64,000 bases of DNA from JAOPZW01 sp963803375 (GTDB lineage: Bacteria; Actinomycetota; Thermoleophilia; Solirubrobacterales; Solirubrobacteraceae). Made by a program: the position numbers and the translations under genes. Positions 36,627 through 45,093 of this stretch are shown piece by piece. The notes under the pieces were generated by a model. That model worked only from the letters and a program-made list of their open reading frames with translations. It did no database searches and had not been told where the DNA came from. Position 1 is the stretch's first letter; each line of letters opens with the position of its first letter. The stretch lies in NCBI GenBank assembly GCA_963803375.1, contig CAWDMB010000010.1:13678-77677 (forward strand), in the 5' to 3' direction.

Positions 36627-38146
36627 GATGCCGTCAACTCTCGCACGGCCGCGGCGACCTCGCCGCGCTCGGCGCGTTGTCCGGTCCGCACGTCCCCGGG
36701 GGCGGCCACGAGCACGTAGGGGACGTCGTCGCCCGTCCGCTTCTTGTCGCGCGCGATCGCGGCGACGACGGCGTCGGGCTCGACGCCGACCAGACGGCAC
36801 GGCAGGCCCGCGGCCGCGAGCAGCTCGGCCACCTGCCCGCGCAGCTCGTCCTGCCCGGAGAGCCGCAGCGCGGCGAGCAGTCCGAGCGCGACCGCCTCCC
36901 CGTGGCGCAGCCGCGCGTAGCCCGTCGCGGTCTCGATCGCATGGGCGACCGTGTGGCCGAGGTTGAGCACCTGACGGGCCCCCGCGTCGCGCTCGTCGGC
37001 GGCGACCACGCGCAGCTTCGTGCGCGCGCAGGCGGTGATGACGCGCTCGTCCACCGGCGCGCCGGCGCCGACGCGCTCCCACAGCGTGCCGCCGGCGATC
37101 AGCGCGGTCTTGACGACCTCCGCGTAACCCGCCGCGAGCTCGGCGGCCGGCAGCGTCGCCAGCAGCGCCGGGTCGGCGAGCACGCCGGCGGGCTGGTGGA
37201 AGGCGCCGACGTAGTTCTTGGCCTCGGGCAGGTCGACGCCGGTCTTGCCGCCGAGCGCCGAGTCGACCTGCGCCACGAGCGTCGTGGGGACGTGCACGAC
37301 CGGGATCCCGCGCTGATAGGTCGCCGCGCAGAACCCCGCGAGGTCGCCGACGACGCCGCCGCCGAGCGCGACGACATGATCGGCGCGGGTCGCGCCCTGG
37401 GCCACGAGCGCGCGCAACACGCGCTCGGCGGTCGCGAGCGTCTTGTGGACCTCGCCCGCCGGGATCTCGATCAGCCCGGCCGCCTCGGGGACCCGCGCGG
37501 CGTGCAGGGCGGCGACCGTCGCGTCGGTGACGACGAGCCGCCGGCCGCCGGCCGGCCACGGCGCCAGCGCGGCGGCGCCGGTCCCGATCCAGACCGGGTA
37601 CTCGCCGCCGGCGCTCGTCGCCCACAGCAGTCGTACCCCCTCGGGCCGCGCGCGCAGCGCGCCCAGCGCCCGGGCGACGACCCCTCGCCCGACGCCGGGG
37701 ACGACCGCGTCGGCGGCCTCCTCGTAGGCCGTCTCGCGCCGGGCCAGGACCGCGCGGAACGCCGCGGGGTCGCGCGCCAGCGGCCGCCCGCGGCCGCGCG
37801 CGCGCTGCCAGGCCGTCGCGGCGTCGACGTCGACGAGCACGACCGTGTGACGCCCGAGCGCGGCGCGGACGCGCTCGGACCCGAGCGCGCCGCCGCCCAG
37901 CGCGACGACGCCGTCGTCGGCCTCCTCGAGCGCGCGGCCGGCCACCTCGGCCTCGAGCGCCCGGAAGGCGGGCTCGCCCTCGCGGTCGAAGAAGGCCTCG
38001 ATCGGCTCGCCGAGGCGCGCCTCGAGCAGCCGGTCGGTGTCGATCGCCGCGACCGCGAGCTCGCGCGCGGCCTCGCGCGCGGACGCCGACTTGCCGGCGC
38101 CCATCGGGCCGATGAAGACGAGCGCCGGCCTCAGCGGCGGTGCCAC
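36623..38146 (-). CDS. aroKB: Shikimate kinase / 3-dehydroquinate synthase fusion
   Basis: 507 residues from GTG 38146. The N-terminal shikimate kinase (about 8-165) has P-loop GPMGAGKS, Asp in AIDTDRL and GGGALGS. The C-terminal dehydroquinate synthase (about 180-500) has ALGGGVVGDLAGFCAATYQR, VPTTLVAQVDSALGGKTGVD and LNLGHTVAHAIE. There is no stop or gap between the domains, so two steps of the pathway lie on one chain. The GTG overlaps aroC by 16 nt; a CTG at 38134 would overlap the aroC stop as CTGA and is an alternative start. Confidence 0.94.
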   Translation of the reverse strand: MAPPLRPALVFIGPMGAGKSASAREAARELAVAAIDTDRLLEARLGEPIEAFFDREGEPAFRALEAEVAGRALEEADDGVVALGGGALGSERVRAALGRHTVVLVDVDAATAWQRARGRGRPLARDPAAFRAVLARRETAYEEAADAVVPGVGRGVVARALGALRARPEGVRLLWATSAGGEYPVWIGTGAAALAPWPAGGRRLVVTDATVAALHAARVPEAAGLIEIPAGEVHKTLATAERVLRALVAQGATRADHVVALGGGVVGDLAGFCAATYQRGIPVVHVPTTLVAQVDSALGGKTGVDLPEAKNYVGAFHQPAGVLADPALLATLPAAELAAGYAEVVKTALIAGGTLWERVGAGAPVDERVITACARTKLRVVAADERDAGARQVLNLGHTVAHAIETATGYARLRHGEAVALGLLAALRLSGQDELRGQVAELLAAAGLPCRLVGVEPDAVVAAIARDKKRTGDDVPYVLVAAPGDVRTGQRAERGEVAAAVRELTAS

Positions 38147-39300
38147 CCGATGCGCGCCTCGTAGCGGTCGACCGCGTCGCGGACGTCGTCGACGTGGTCG
38201 CCGCCGAACTTGCCGCGGTAGGCGTCGGCCAGGACGAACGCGACCATGGCCTCCCCCACCACCGCGGCCGCCGGCACCGTGCACGAGTCGGTGCGCTCGC
38301 GCAGCGCCTCGGCCGGCTCGTGGGTGACCGTGTCGACCGAGCGCAGCGGCTTGGTCAGCGTCGGCAGCGGCTTCATCGCGGCGCGGGCGACGAGCGGCTC
38401 GCCGGTGGTCATGCCCCCCTCGAGGCCGCCCGAGCGGTTGGTCTCGCGCTCGAAGCCGCGCTCGTCGGAGAAGAAGATCTCGTCGTGGGCGGCCGACCCC
38501 GGGCGCGCCGCCAGCCCGAAGCCGTCGCCGAGCTCGGCGCCCTTGATCGCCTGGATCGAGCAGAGCGCGAGCGCGAGGCGCCCGTCGAGGCGCTCCTCCC
38601 AGCTCACGTGCGAGCCGAGCCCGGGCACGAGCCCGAAGGCGATGACCTCGAAGACGCCGCCGATCGACTCGTTGGCCCTGCGCTGGACGTTGATGTGCTC
38701 GACCATCGCGCGGCTCGCCTCGGGGTCCAGGCAGCGCACGGGATCGTCGTCGACCCCGTCGAAGTCGGCCACGGTCAGTGGCCGCTCGGGCGGCGGCGTC
38801 GCGACGGTCCCGATCCGCGTCACATGCGAGCGCACCTCGACGCCGAGCGCGCGCAGGAAGGCCCGCGCCAGCGCCCCGCCCGCCACGCGCGCCGCGGTCT
38901 CACGGGCGCTGGCGCGCTCGAGGACGTCGCGGACGTCGGCCAGGCCGTACTTCCACGTGCCGACGAGGTCGGCGTGGCCCGGCCGCGGCAGGTGGACCTC
39001 GGGCACGGCCGCCTCGACCGGCCACGGGCTCATCCGCTCCTCCCAGTTGGGGAAGTCGCGGTTGGCGACCTGCAGCGCCACCGGCCCGCCCAGCGTCCGC
39101 CCGTGGCGGACCCCGGCCGTGACCTGCGCCGCGTCGCGCTCGATCTTCATCCGTCCGCCGCGGCCGTGCCCGAGCTGGCGCCGCGCGAGGTCGCGGTCGA
39201 TCGCCTCGCGGTCGAGCGCGAGCCCGGCGGGCAGCCCCTCGACCACGCAGGTCAGGCCTGGGCCGTGGGACTCCCCGGCCGTGATGAGCTTCAGCGCCAT
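38131..39300 (-). CDS. aroC: Chorismate synthase
   Basis: 389 residues. TAGESHGPGLTCVVEGLPAG at the start, GRGGRMKIERD, RASARETAARVAGGA and the C-terminal RTDSCTVPAAAVVGE are the FMN-binding and catalytic signatures. It forms chorismate from EPSP using reduced FMN. It heads the aroC-aroKB-aroQ-pepQ series and follows the prepilin peptidase gene by 12 nt. Confidence 0.97.
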   Translation of the reverse strand: MALKLITAGESHGPGLTCVVEGLPAGLALDREAIDRDLARRQLGHGRGGRMKIERDAAQVTAGVRHGRTLGGPVALQVANRDFPNWEERMSPWPVEAAVPEVHLPRPGHADLVGTWKYGLADVRDVLERASARETAARVAGGALARAFLRALGVEVRSHVTRIGTVATPPPERPLTVADFDGVDDDPVRCLDPEASRAMVEHINVQRRANESIGGVFEVIAFGLVPGLGSHVSWEERLDGRLALALCSIQAIKGAELGDGFGLAARPGSAAHDEIFFSDERGFERETNRSGGLEGGMTTGEPLVARAAMKPLPTLTKPLRSVDTVTHEPAEALRERTDSCTVPAAAVVGEAMVAFVLADAYRGKFGGDHVDDVRDAVDRYEARIGWHRR

Positions 39301-39312
39301 GGGCGGCCAAGC

Positions 39313-39789
39313 CTAGCTAGGGGCCATCACCCCCAGCGCGCGAACCAGCCCGTCGCCGCCGGCGAGGGCGGCGACCGCGCCGGCGGCCAGGAACGGCGCG
39401 AACGGGAGCGTCGCCCGCCGGCCGGCGGCGAGCCCGCGGCGCGCGACGATCGCCGCCCCCGCGAGCGCACCCGCCACGAGCGCGACGAGCACCGCGGCCG
39501 CGACCGCCCACCCGAGGCACAGGCCCATGACCGCGGCGAGCTTCGCGTCGCCCATGCCGATCCCGCGCGGAGCGACCAGCGCCGCCGCGCCGAGGAAGCC
39601 GCCCGCGGCCGCGGACGCGACGAGCTGCTGGCCGACGAAGCCGCGGTCGAGCGCCAGCGCCGCGGCGACGGCGCCCACGGCGGCAGGCGCCGTGATCGCG
39701 TCGGGGACGACCCGGCGATCGAGGTCCGTGACCGTGGCGGCGACCAGGACGGCCACGAGGCTGAGGGCGAGGACGACGTCGAGGGACAT
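39313..39789 (-). CDS. A24 prepilin peptidase, short form
   Basis: 158 residues from the ATG before SLDVVLAL. It has several transmembrane segments and the two catalytic aspartates of the GxGD aspartyl protease family, in ATVTDLDRRVVPD and GIGMGDAKLA. The N-terminal methyltransferase/zinc domain of full-length PilD is missing, as in many Gram-positive TadV/PilD-like enzymes. It would cleave type IV pilin-like leader peptides at the membrane. In mycobacteria this gene sits next to aroE; here 6.5 kb separate them. Confidence 0.88.
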   Translation of the reverse strand: MSLDVVLALSLVAVLVAATVTDLDRRVVPDAITAPAAVGAVAAALALDRGFVGQQLVASAAAGGFLGAAALVAPRGIGMGDAKLAAVMGLCLGWAVAAAVLVALVAGALAGAAIVARRGLAAGRRATLPFAPFLAAGAVAALAGGDGLVRALGVMAPS

Positions 39790-39896
39790 GGGATGCCCGC
39801 GCACGCTACGCCCCGCCCGCGGTGCCGAGACCGGGACTGCCGGCCGCGTTCGCGAGCCGTGACGGAGCCGGCACGGAGAGCGGCGACAATGCAGCC

Positions 39897-40277
39897 ATGC
39901 GCGGGCGCCGCTTCTGGCTCTGGGCCGTTCTGCTCCTCCTCATCGCTTCGCTGGCGGCCGCCGTCGCTCCGCGCGAGGAGTCCGATCCGCGCCCCGATGT
40001 GGCGACCGCCGTGCCGGGCCCGCCGGCGCGCACCGTCACGGGCCGCATGCCCGCCAAGCGGGCGGTGACCGCCGCCGTCGGCGACGTCGTGCGCCTGCGC
40101 GTCTCGGTCACCGAGGCCGACGAGGTGCAGATCGAGCCGCTCGCCGTCGGAGCGCCGGCCGAGCCGGGCATCCCCGCCGAGCTCGAGTTCGTCGCCGGGA
40201 CGCCCGGCCGCTTCGCGGTCGTCCTGCGCGACGGCGGCCGGCGCGTGGGCACGCTCGTCGTGCGCCGCGCCAGCTGA
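39897..40277 (+). CDS. Small exported or anchored protein, cupredoxin-like fold possible
   Basis: 126 residues from ATG 39897. An N-terminal hydrophobic segment (FWLWAVLLLLIASLAAAVA) acts as signal or anchor, then a Pro-rich linker and a beta-rich domain of about 70 residues with GDVVRLRVSV, ELEFVAGTPGRFAVVL and RVGTLVV. This strand pattern resembles cupredoxin-like domains, but no Cys, Met or His copper ligands are visible. It is divergent from the prepilin peptidase gene. The function is unknown. Confidence 0.72.
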   Translation: MRGRRFWLWAVLLLLIASLAAAVAPREESDPRPDVATAVPGPPARTVTGRMPAKRAVTAAVGDVVRLRVSVTEADEVQIEPLAVGAPAEPGIPAELEFVAGTPGRFAVVLRDGGRRVGTLVVRRAS

Positions 40278-40282
40278 GGCGC

Positions 40283-40495
40283 TCACGCCACCGCGTCGGG
40301 CGGCTCGTCCGGCGGGCCGTCGCCTCGCGCACGCTCGGCCTGCGCGTCGCGGCCGGGGATGAAGCGCCCGGTCCCACCGCACCACGGGCAGACCACCGTG
40401 CTGGCCGATCCGCCGCGCCGCGAGACGACCCGCCCCGTGCCCCGGCACGGCGCGCACGGGCGCTCTTCGGCGGGCGAGGGGCTCGCGTCGGTCAT
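40283..40495 (-). CDS. Small protein with DnaJ-type zinc-finger repeats
   Basis: 70 residues carrying two CxxCxGTG units, CAPCRGTGRV and CPWCGGTGRF, the cysteine-rich repeat of DnaJ and of many small zinc-knuckle proteins. It probably binds one zinc ion. The C-terminal 25 residues are acidic and proline-rich. It converges with the anchored protein gene (5 bp apart) and is divergent from gluQ. Confidence 0.72.
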   Translation of the reverse strand: MTDASPSPAEERPCAPCRGTGRVVSRRGGSASTVVCPWCGGTGRFIPGRDAQAERARGDGPPDEPPDAVA

Positions 40496-40541
40496 CGGCG
40501 CGCCAGCGTAGACGACGACTGCTAGCGTCGGACGCCGCCCC

Positions 40542-41438
40542 GTGCGCTTCGACGGCCGCTTCGCCCCCAGCCCGACCGGCAGCCTTCACCTCGGCAACCT
40601 GCGCACGGCGCTGCTCGCGTGGCTCTTCGCCCGCTCGCGCGACGCCCGCTTCCGCGTGCGCGTGGAGGATCTCGACACGGGCCGCGTACGCGAGCGCTTC
40701 CACGACGAGCAGCTGCGCGACCTCGCCGCGCTCGGCCTCGACTGGGACGGCCCCGTCGTCCGCCAGTCCGAGCGCCTCGGGCTCTACGAGGCGGCCCTCG
40801 AGCGCCTGCGCGAGCAGGACCTCGTCTTTGCGTGCTGGTGCACGCGCGCCGAGATCCGCGAGGCGGCCTCCGCCCCGCACGGGCGCGCGCCCGAGAGCGC
40901 GTACCCCGGGACGTGCCGGCGCCTGGGCGCCGCGGCTCGCGCCGAGCGGGCCACGACCGGCCGGCCGCCCGCCCTGCGCGTCGACGCCGGCGCCGCGCGG
41001 ATCGCCTTCGACGACGAGCTCGCCGGACGCCTCGAGGGCATCGTCGACGACTTCGTCGTGCGCCGCAACGACGGCGCCTTCGCCTACAACCTCGCCGTCG
41101 TCGTCGACGACGCCGACCAGGGCGTCGGCGAGGTCGTCCGCGGCGCGGACCTGCTCGAGAGCACGCCGCGTCAGCTCTGGCTCGGCGCGCGCCTCGGCCT
41201 CCCCGCCCCGCGCCACGCCCATGTTCCCCTCCTGCACGGGACCGACGGCGCGCGGCTGGCCAAGCGCCACGGCGCCGTGACGCTGGCGGAGCGGATCGCC
41301 CTCGGCGAGTCGCCCGACGACGTCCGCGCCGGGCTCGCGGCTTCCGCCGGGCTCTGCGCGCCGGACGAGCGGCCGTCGCCGGCCGCGCTCGTCGGGCGCT
41401 TCAGCCCGGCGCTCCTGCGGGAAGAGGCCGTGGCATGA
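40542..41438 (+). CDS. gluQ: Glutamyl-Q tRNA(Asp) synthetase
   Basis: 298 residues; it lacks the anticodon-binding domain of GluRS, as expected for GluQ-RS/YadB. The class-I signature is FAPSPTGSLHLGNLRTAL; the zinc site is made of CWC and, about 35 residues later, YPGTC; the KMSKS-like loop is RLAKRHGAVTL. It attaches glutamate to queuosine at position 34 of tRNA-Asp. The GTG start lies 13 nt after a TAGCGT -10-like box (40523-40528), so the leader is very short. Confidence 0.92.
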   Translation: MRFDGRFAPSPTGSLHLGNLRTALLAWLFARSRDARFRVRVEDLDTGRVRERFHDEQLRDLAALGLDWDGPVVRQSERLGLYEAALERLREQDLVFACWCTRAEIREAASAPHGRAPESAYPGTCRRLGAAARAERATTGRPPALRVDAGAARIAFDDELAGRLEGIVDDFVVRRNDGAFAYNLAVVVDDADQGVGEVVRGADLLESTPRQLWLGARLGLPAPRHAHVPLLHGTDGARLAKRHGAVTLAERIALGESPDDVRAGLAASAGLCAPDERPSPAALVGRFSPALLREEAVA

Positions 41439-41767
41439 GGGGCATGAGCTGGGTCCGGATCTGGCTGCCGGTGGCGATCATCGTGGCCGGGCTCGTCGCG
41501 ATCGTCGTCAGCGGCTTCAGCGAGACGGGCCTGGAGGGCGGCTTCGCCCTCGTCGGCGCGGGGCTGGCGGTCTGGCTGCTCAACTTCTTCTTCCGTTTGG
41601 GCGTGTCGGGCGATCGCGAGCGCGACGCCGAGGACCGCGCGCGGCGCTTCTACGACGAGCACGGCTTCTGGCCCGACGAGCGCTCGCCCGAGCCCGCGCC
41701 GGACCCGCACCACCGCGGGCACAAGCCTCGCCTAGGGTCCGCGCATGGACGACGCCGCCGTCGCTGA
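41435..41767 (+). CDS. Small two-helix membrane protein
   Basis: 110 residues. Its ATG overlaps the gluQ stop (ATGA), so it is coupled to gluQ. Two transmembrane segments (WLPVAIIVAGLVAIVVSGF and GGFALVGAGLAVWLLNFFF) are followed by a charged cytosolic tail with FYDEHGFWPDE. The last 23 nt overlap the rnd start. No known family is recognised; the role is unknown. Confidence 0.72.
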   Translation: MRGMSWVRIWLPVAIIVAGLVAIVVSGFSETGLEGGFALVGAGLAVWLLNFFFRLGVSGDRERDAEDRARRFYDEHGFWPDERSPEPAPDPHHRGHKPRLGSAHGRRRRR

Positions 41768-42914
41768 GCTCGCCGAGGCGGCCCGGGCGACGGGGCGCCT
41801 GGGGATCGACACCGAGTTCATGGGCGAGGGGCGCTACCGGGCGCTGCTCTGCCTCGTCCAGGTCGCGGTCGAGACCGCAGGCGACGGCGTCCGCGTCGAC
41901 GTGCTCGACCCGCTCGAGCACCGCTTCGATCCCGCGCCGCTGGCCGCGGTGCTCGCGGACCCCGCGGTCGAGATCGTCCTCCACGCCGGCCGCCAGGACG
42001 TCGCGCTGCTGCGCCGGGAATGGCGGACGGAGGTCCGCGCGATCTTCGACACGCAGGTCGCCGCGGGCTTCGCCGGCCTGCGTGCGCAGCTCGGCTACGA
42101 GGCGCTGTTGGGCGAGATCGCCGGCGTGCGGCTGCGCAAGTCCGCGAGCTTCACGCGCTGGGACGACCGCCCGCTCAACCGCGAGCAGCTCGTCTACGCG
42201 CGCGAGGACGTGCTGCACCTGCTCGAGCTCGCCGACGGGCTCCAGGAGCGCCTGCGCGAGCGCGGTCGCCTCGGCTGGGCGCGCGAGGAGTGCCGCGCGC
42301 TCGAGCAGGCCAGCGACGAGCGCGAGCCCGACGCGCTGTTCGAGCGGCTGCCCCGCGTCAACTCGCTCGACCCGGCGCAGCGAGCGGTCGCGCACGAGCT
42401 CGTGACCTGGCGCGAGGCCACGGCGCGCGAGGCCGATCGCCCGGCGCCCTCGGTGCTCCCCGACGCGGTGCTCGTGGAGATCGCCAAGCGCCGGCCGTCG
42501 TCGGTCGAGCGCCTCGGGCGGATCCGCGGGCTGCACGAGGGCGCGCTGCGCCGCCGGGGGCGCGCGATCATCGAAGCGGTCGCGCGCGGGCGCGAGCGGG
42601 AGCCGATCCCGGTCGCGAGCGAGCGCCCGGCCCATCCCGACGCCGCCGACGCGCCGCTCGTGGCCCTCGGCGAGGCGCTCGTCCGGGCCCGTGCCGCCGA
42701 GGCGGGCCTCGCCTACGAGCTCATGGCCGCCCGCGCCGACCTGCAGCGGATCGTCACCGCGGTCCGCCTCGACGGCGCCGAGCCCGCCGTGCGGACGCTC
42801 GAGGGCTGGCGGCGCGAGGTCGTCGGCGAGGAGCTGCTCGAGCTCCTGCGCGGCCGGCGTGCCCTGCGCGTCGGCGCCGAGCGCACGATCGAGGTGCTGC
42901 GCCAGGGCCGATGA
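41745..42914 (+). CDS. rnd: Ribonuclease D
   Basis: 389 residues. The DEDD exonuclease core has IDTEFMGEGRY (Asp, Glu), LHAGRQDVALL (Asp) and YAREDVLHLLEL (Tyr and Asp of the DEDDy type). An HRDC domain lies at about 200-290. It trims the 3' ends of tRNA and other stable RNAs. A TAGGGT box (41733-41738) lies 6 nt before the ATG, suggesting a leaderless transcript independent of gluQ. Confidence 0.94.
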   Translation: MDDAAVAELAEAARATGRLGIDTEFMGEGRYRALLCLVQVAVETAGDGVRVDVLDPLEHRFDPAPLAAVLADPAVEIVLHAGRQDVALLRREWRTEVRAIFDTQVAAGFAGLRAQLGYEALLGEIAGVRLRKSASFTRWDDRPLNREQLVYAREDVLHLLELADGLQERLRERGRLGWAREECRALEQASDEREPDALFERLPRVNSLDPAQRAVAHELVTWREATAREADRPAPSVLPDAVLVEIAKRRPSSVERLGRIRGLHEGALRRRGRAIIEAVARGREREPIPVASERPAHPDAADAPLVALGEALVRARAAEAGLAYELMAARADLQRIVTAVRLDGAEPAVRTLEGWRREVVGEELLELLRGRRALRVGAERTIEVLRQGR

Positions 42915-43003
42915 CCGACGCGGCGCGCTCGCGCCGCGCGGCGGTCGGAGGCGCGCCCGACGAAGCGGGGCGGGCGCCGGCGCTCACCCTCTACCCTCGC
43001 AGG

Positions 43004-43861
43004 ATGCGCCCGCGCCGCACGTCCGTCGCCCTGCTGAGCGCCGCGGCCCTCGTCGTCGGCGGCTGCGGAGGCGACGGGGAGGGCGACACGACGAGCGCCA
43101 CGCCGGTGGCCGCGACCGGCGGCTCGGTGCAGCCGATCGTCCGCGCGGCCACCCGGACCGCGGCCAAGCGCAGCGCGCACGTCACGCTGCGCGGCGTGAT
43201 CGAGGCGGCGGGCCGGCGCGTCCCGTTCGACGCGGGCGGCGTCTTCGACCTCAGGACCGCCGGGGGACGCTTCACGGCGACGACGCGGGTGGCGGGCCAG
43301 GCCATCCGGATCGAGGCGATCATCGACGGCCCGGACCTCTACCTGCGCTCCGACGCGCTCGCGGGGCGCGTCGCCGGCGGCAAGTCCTGGGTCAAGATCG
43401 ACCTCGTGCAGGCCGGCCGGTCCTCGGGCCTGGACGCATCGTCGCTGCGGTCGCTCGGCACGGGCGACCCGACGCAGCTGCTCGAGTGCCTCAAGCGCGC
43501 GGGTGACGTGCGCAAGCTCGGGCGCGCCACGATCGGCGGCACCCCCACCACCCACTACGCCGGCACCGTGCAGCTCGCCCGGGCCGCCGCCCCGGGCGAC
43601 GACCACGGCGCGCGCGCGCTGCGCCGGCTCAGGCAGCTCACGGGCCTGGACGGCGCGCGCGTCGAGGCCTGGATCGGCGACGACGGCCTCGTGCGCCGCG
43701 CGCGCATCGCGGCCGATGCCCGCTCGCGACGCGCCGGCAGCGCCCGTCTCGACGTGACGGGCGACTTCACGCGCTTCGGCGTGCGCGTCGATGCGCCCGT
43801 CCCCCCGGCCGGCGAGGTCTTCGACGCCTCGAAGCTCGCCGGCGCGCTCGGCGGCGGCTGA
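43004..43861 (+). CDS. LppX/LprG-like lipoprotein
   Basis: 285 residues. It has a lipoprotein signal peptide (basic start, hydrophobic ALLSAAALVV, lipobox VGGC with Cys21), a Gly/Thr-rich linker and a beta-rich domain of about 230 residues with VTLRGVIEAAGRRV, IIDGPDLYLRSDAL and HYAGTVQL. These resemble the LppX/LprG lipid-binding family of actinobacteria. An ATG at 42911 overlapping the rnd stop is in frame but would put 31 residues before the signal peptide, so it is less likely. Confidence 0.82.
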   Translation: MRPRRTSVALLSAAALVVGGCGGDGEGDTTSATPVAATGGSVQPIVRAATRTAAKRSAHVTLRGVIEAAGRRVPFDAGGVFDLRTAGGRFTATTRVAGQAIRIEAIIDGPDLYLRSDALAGRVAGGKSWVKIDLVQAGRSSGLDASSLRSLGTGDPTQLLECLKRAGDVRKLGRATIGGTPTTHYAGTVQLARAAAPGDDHGARALRRLRQLTGLDGARVEAWIGDDGLVRRARIAADARSRRAGSARLDVTGDFTRFGVRVDAPVPPAGEVFDASKLAGALGGG

Positions 43862-43928
43862 GGGCGCCCACTCCTCGGACCGCTCGCGCCCGCGCGCGTG
43901 GTGAGCTCGCGGATCGCGCTCTGCTTCG

Positions 43929-44234
43929 CTAGCTCAGCGCGTCCTCGGCGCTCCGGCGCGCCTTGCGCGAGCCGTGCGTGACGCGCTTGGGCAGCGGCAC
44001 GGGCGAGAGCCGGTCGACGGCGCCGCCGACGAACGCTCGCGGCTCGGCCTTGCGGATCAGGTCGGCGAGCTCGCCGCGCTCGTCGGCTTCGAGCCGGTGG
44101 TCGTGGACGCCACGGGCGAGGAGCTCGCGCATCCGCCGGCGGTCGGCGGCGTCGAGCCGCGCGACGTGGCGGCGCGCCATGAGCAGGATCTGCGCGACGG
44201 CGAGGAGCTTGAGCAGGGGCAGGCGCTTGAGCAT
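43929..44234 (-). CDS. Small basic hypothetical protein
   Basis: 101 residues, mostly helical and rich in Arg and Leu: an N-terminal LPLLKLLAVAQILLMARRH segment, then ARLDAADRRRMRELLARGV and LADLIRKAEPRAFVGGAV. No domain is recognised. Codon use (strong third-position GC) matches the neighbours, which supports it as a gene. It stands alone between a convergent lipoprotein gene and the CDF gene. Confidence 0.6.
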   Translation of the reverse strand: MLKRLPLLKLLAVAQILLMARRHVARLDAADRRRMRELLARGVHDHRLEADERGELADLIRKAEPRAFVGGAVDRLSPVPLPKRVTHGSRKARRSAEDALS

Positions 44235-44246
44235 GTGCGCCCATCG

Positions 44247-44261
44247 TACCCCTTGGGGGTA
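44247..44261. promoter_or_regulatory. Small palindrome upstream of the 101-residue gene
   Basis: TACCCCTTGGGGGTA is a 6-bp inverted repeat with a 3-bp centre lying 13 bp before the start codon at 44234. It could be an operator or a promoter element. The remaining roughly 140 bp up to the CDF gene stop hold nothing I can support. Confidence 0.35.
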
Positions 44262-44400
44262 TGAACTGCGCTGGAGGACGTGGAGTGGGCGCCCGCCGGC
44301 TCGCGGCCGCGCCCCCCGGCGTTAGCCGCGGCGGCCGTAGGCGAGGCGGGTCAGGGCGTTGAGCGACGTCGGTGCTTCGGGTCAGTTCTCGCTGTCGCGG

Positions 44401-45093
44401 TCAGCGGTGATGGCCGTCGCCCCGCACGGTGTTCCAGCTCTGCCAGGTGATCTGCAGGATCAGCGCGGTGATGACAAGCCCGATGATCGGGTCGGCGATC
44501 GGTGCGCCGAACGCGACGGCGATGGCGCTGAGGATGACGCCGGCGCTGACGATCGCGTCGCTGCGAGCGTGGTTGCCGTCGGCGATCAGCGCGGCGCTGT
44601 CGAGGCGCCGGCCGCCGCCGAGCCTGACGCGGGCGGCGACGGCGTTGCCGATCACGCCGATCGCGCCGGCGAGGGTGAGGGCGAGGAGGTGTTCGGGTGC
44701 GAGTGGGTGGATCATGCGTTCGATCGCGAAGATGCCGGCCGTGATCGCGCTGGCCAGGATCGTGAGCACGACCGCGATGCCGGCGCCGCGCTCGGCGCGT
44801 TCGGATCGGAGCAGGAATGCGGTGGCGAGCGGGATCGCGGTGAGGGCATCGCCGGCGTTGTGGATCAGGTCGGCGAGCAGCGCAATGCTGTTCGTGGCCA
44901 CGTAGATCGCGGCCTGCGCGATCGCGGTAACAGCGAGCAGGGCAAGCGAGACGCCGACGACGCGCAGGCCCTCGCGCGAGCGCTTGATCGAAGGGTCGAC
45001 GAGCCCGTGGCCGTGGCCATGGCGATTGTGGCTGTGGGCATCGTGCGCGCGGTAGTCGTGGGCCGAGGGCGCCGGCTGGGCGGGTCGGGTCAT
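44401..45093 (-). CDS. Cation diffusion facilitator family transporter, no cytosolic C-domain
   Basis: 230 residues. The N-terminus is His-rich (HAHSHNRHGHGHG-like). Six transmembrane segments carry the CDF metal motifs HNAGD (TM2) and HARSD (TM5), both HxxxD, which fits zinc export. The chain ends right after TM6, so the usual ferredoxin-like cytosolic domain of about 80 residues is absent. Its ATG overlaps the stop of the ArsR regulator (ATGA, 45090-45093), giving a regulator-transporter pair for zinc or a similar metal. Confidence 0.9.
   Translation of the reverse strand: MTRPAQPAPSAHDYRAHDAHSHNRHGHGHGLVDPSIKRSREGLRVVGVSLALLAVTAIAQAAIYVATNSIALLADLIHNAGDALTAIPLATAFLLRSERAERGAGIAVVLTILASAITAGIFAIERMIHPLAPEHLLALTLAGAIGVIGNAVAARVRLGGGRRLDSAALIADGNHARSDAIVSAGVILSAIAVAFGAPIADPIIGLVITALILQITWQSWNTVRGDGHHR

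Noticed and set aside
44281..44400. Short minus-strand reading ending in NALTRLAYGRRG downstream of the CDF gene
   Set aside because: It is under 25 codons with no start or family match I can support; possibly a gene scrap but not reportable.
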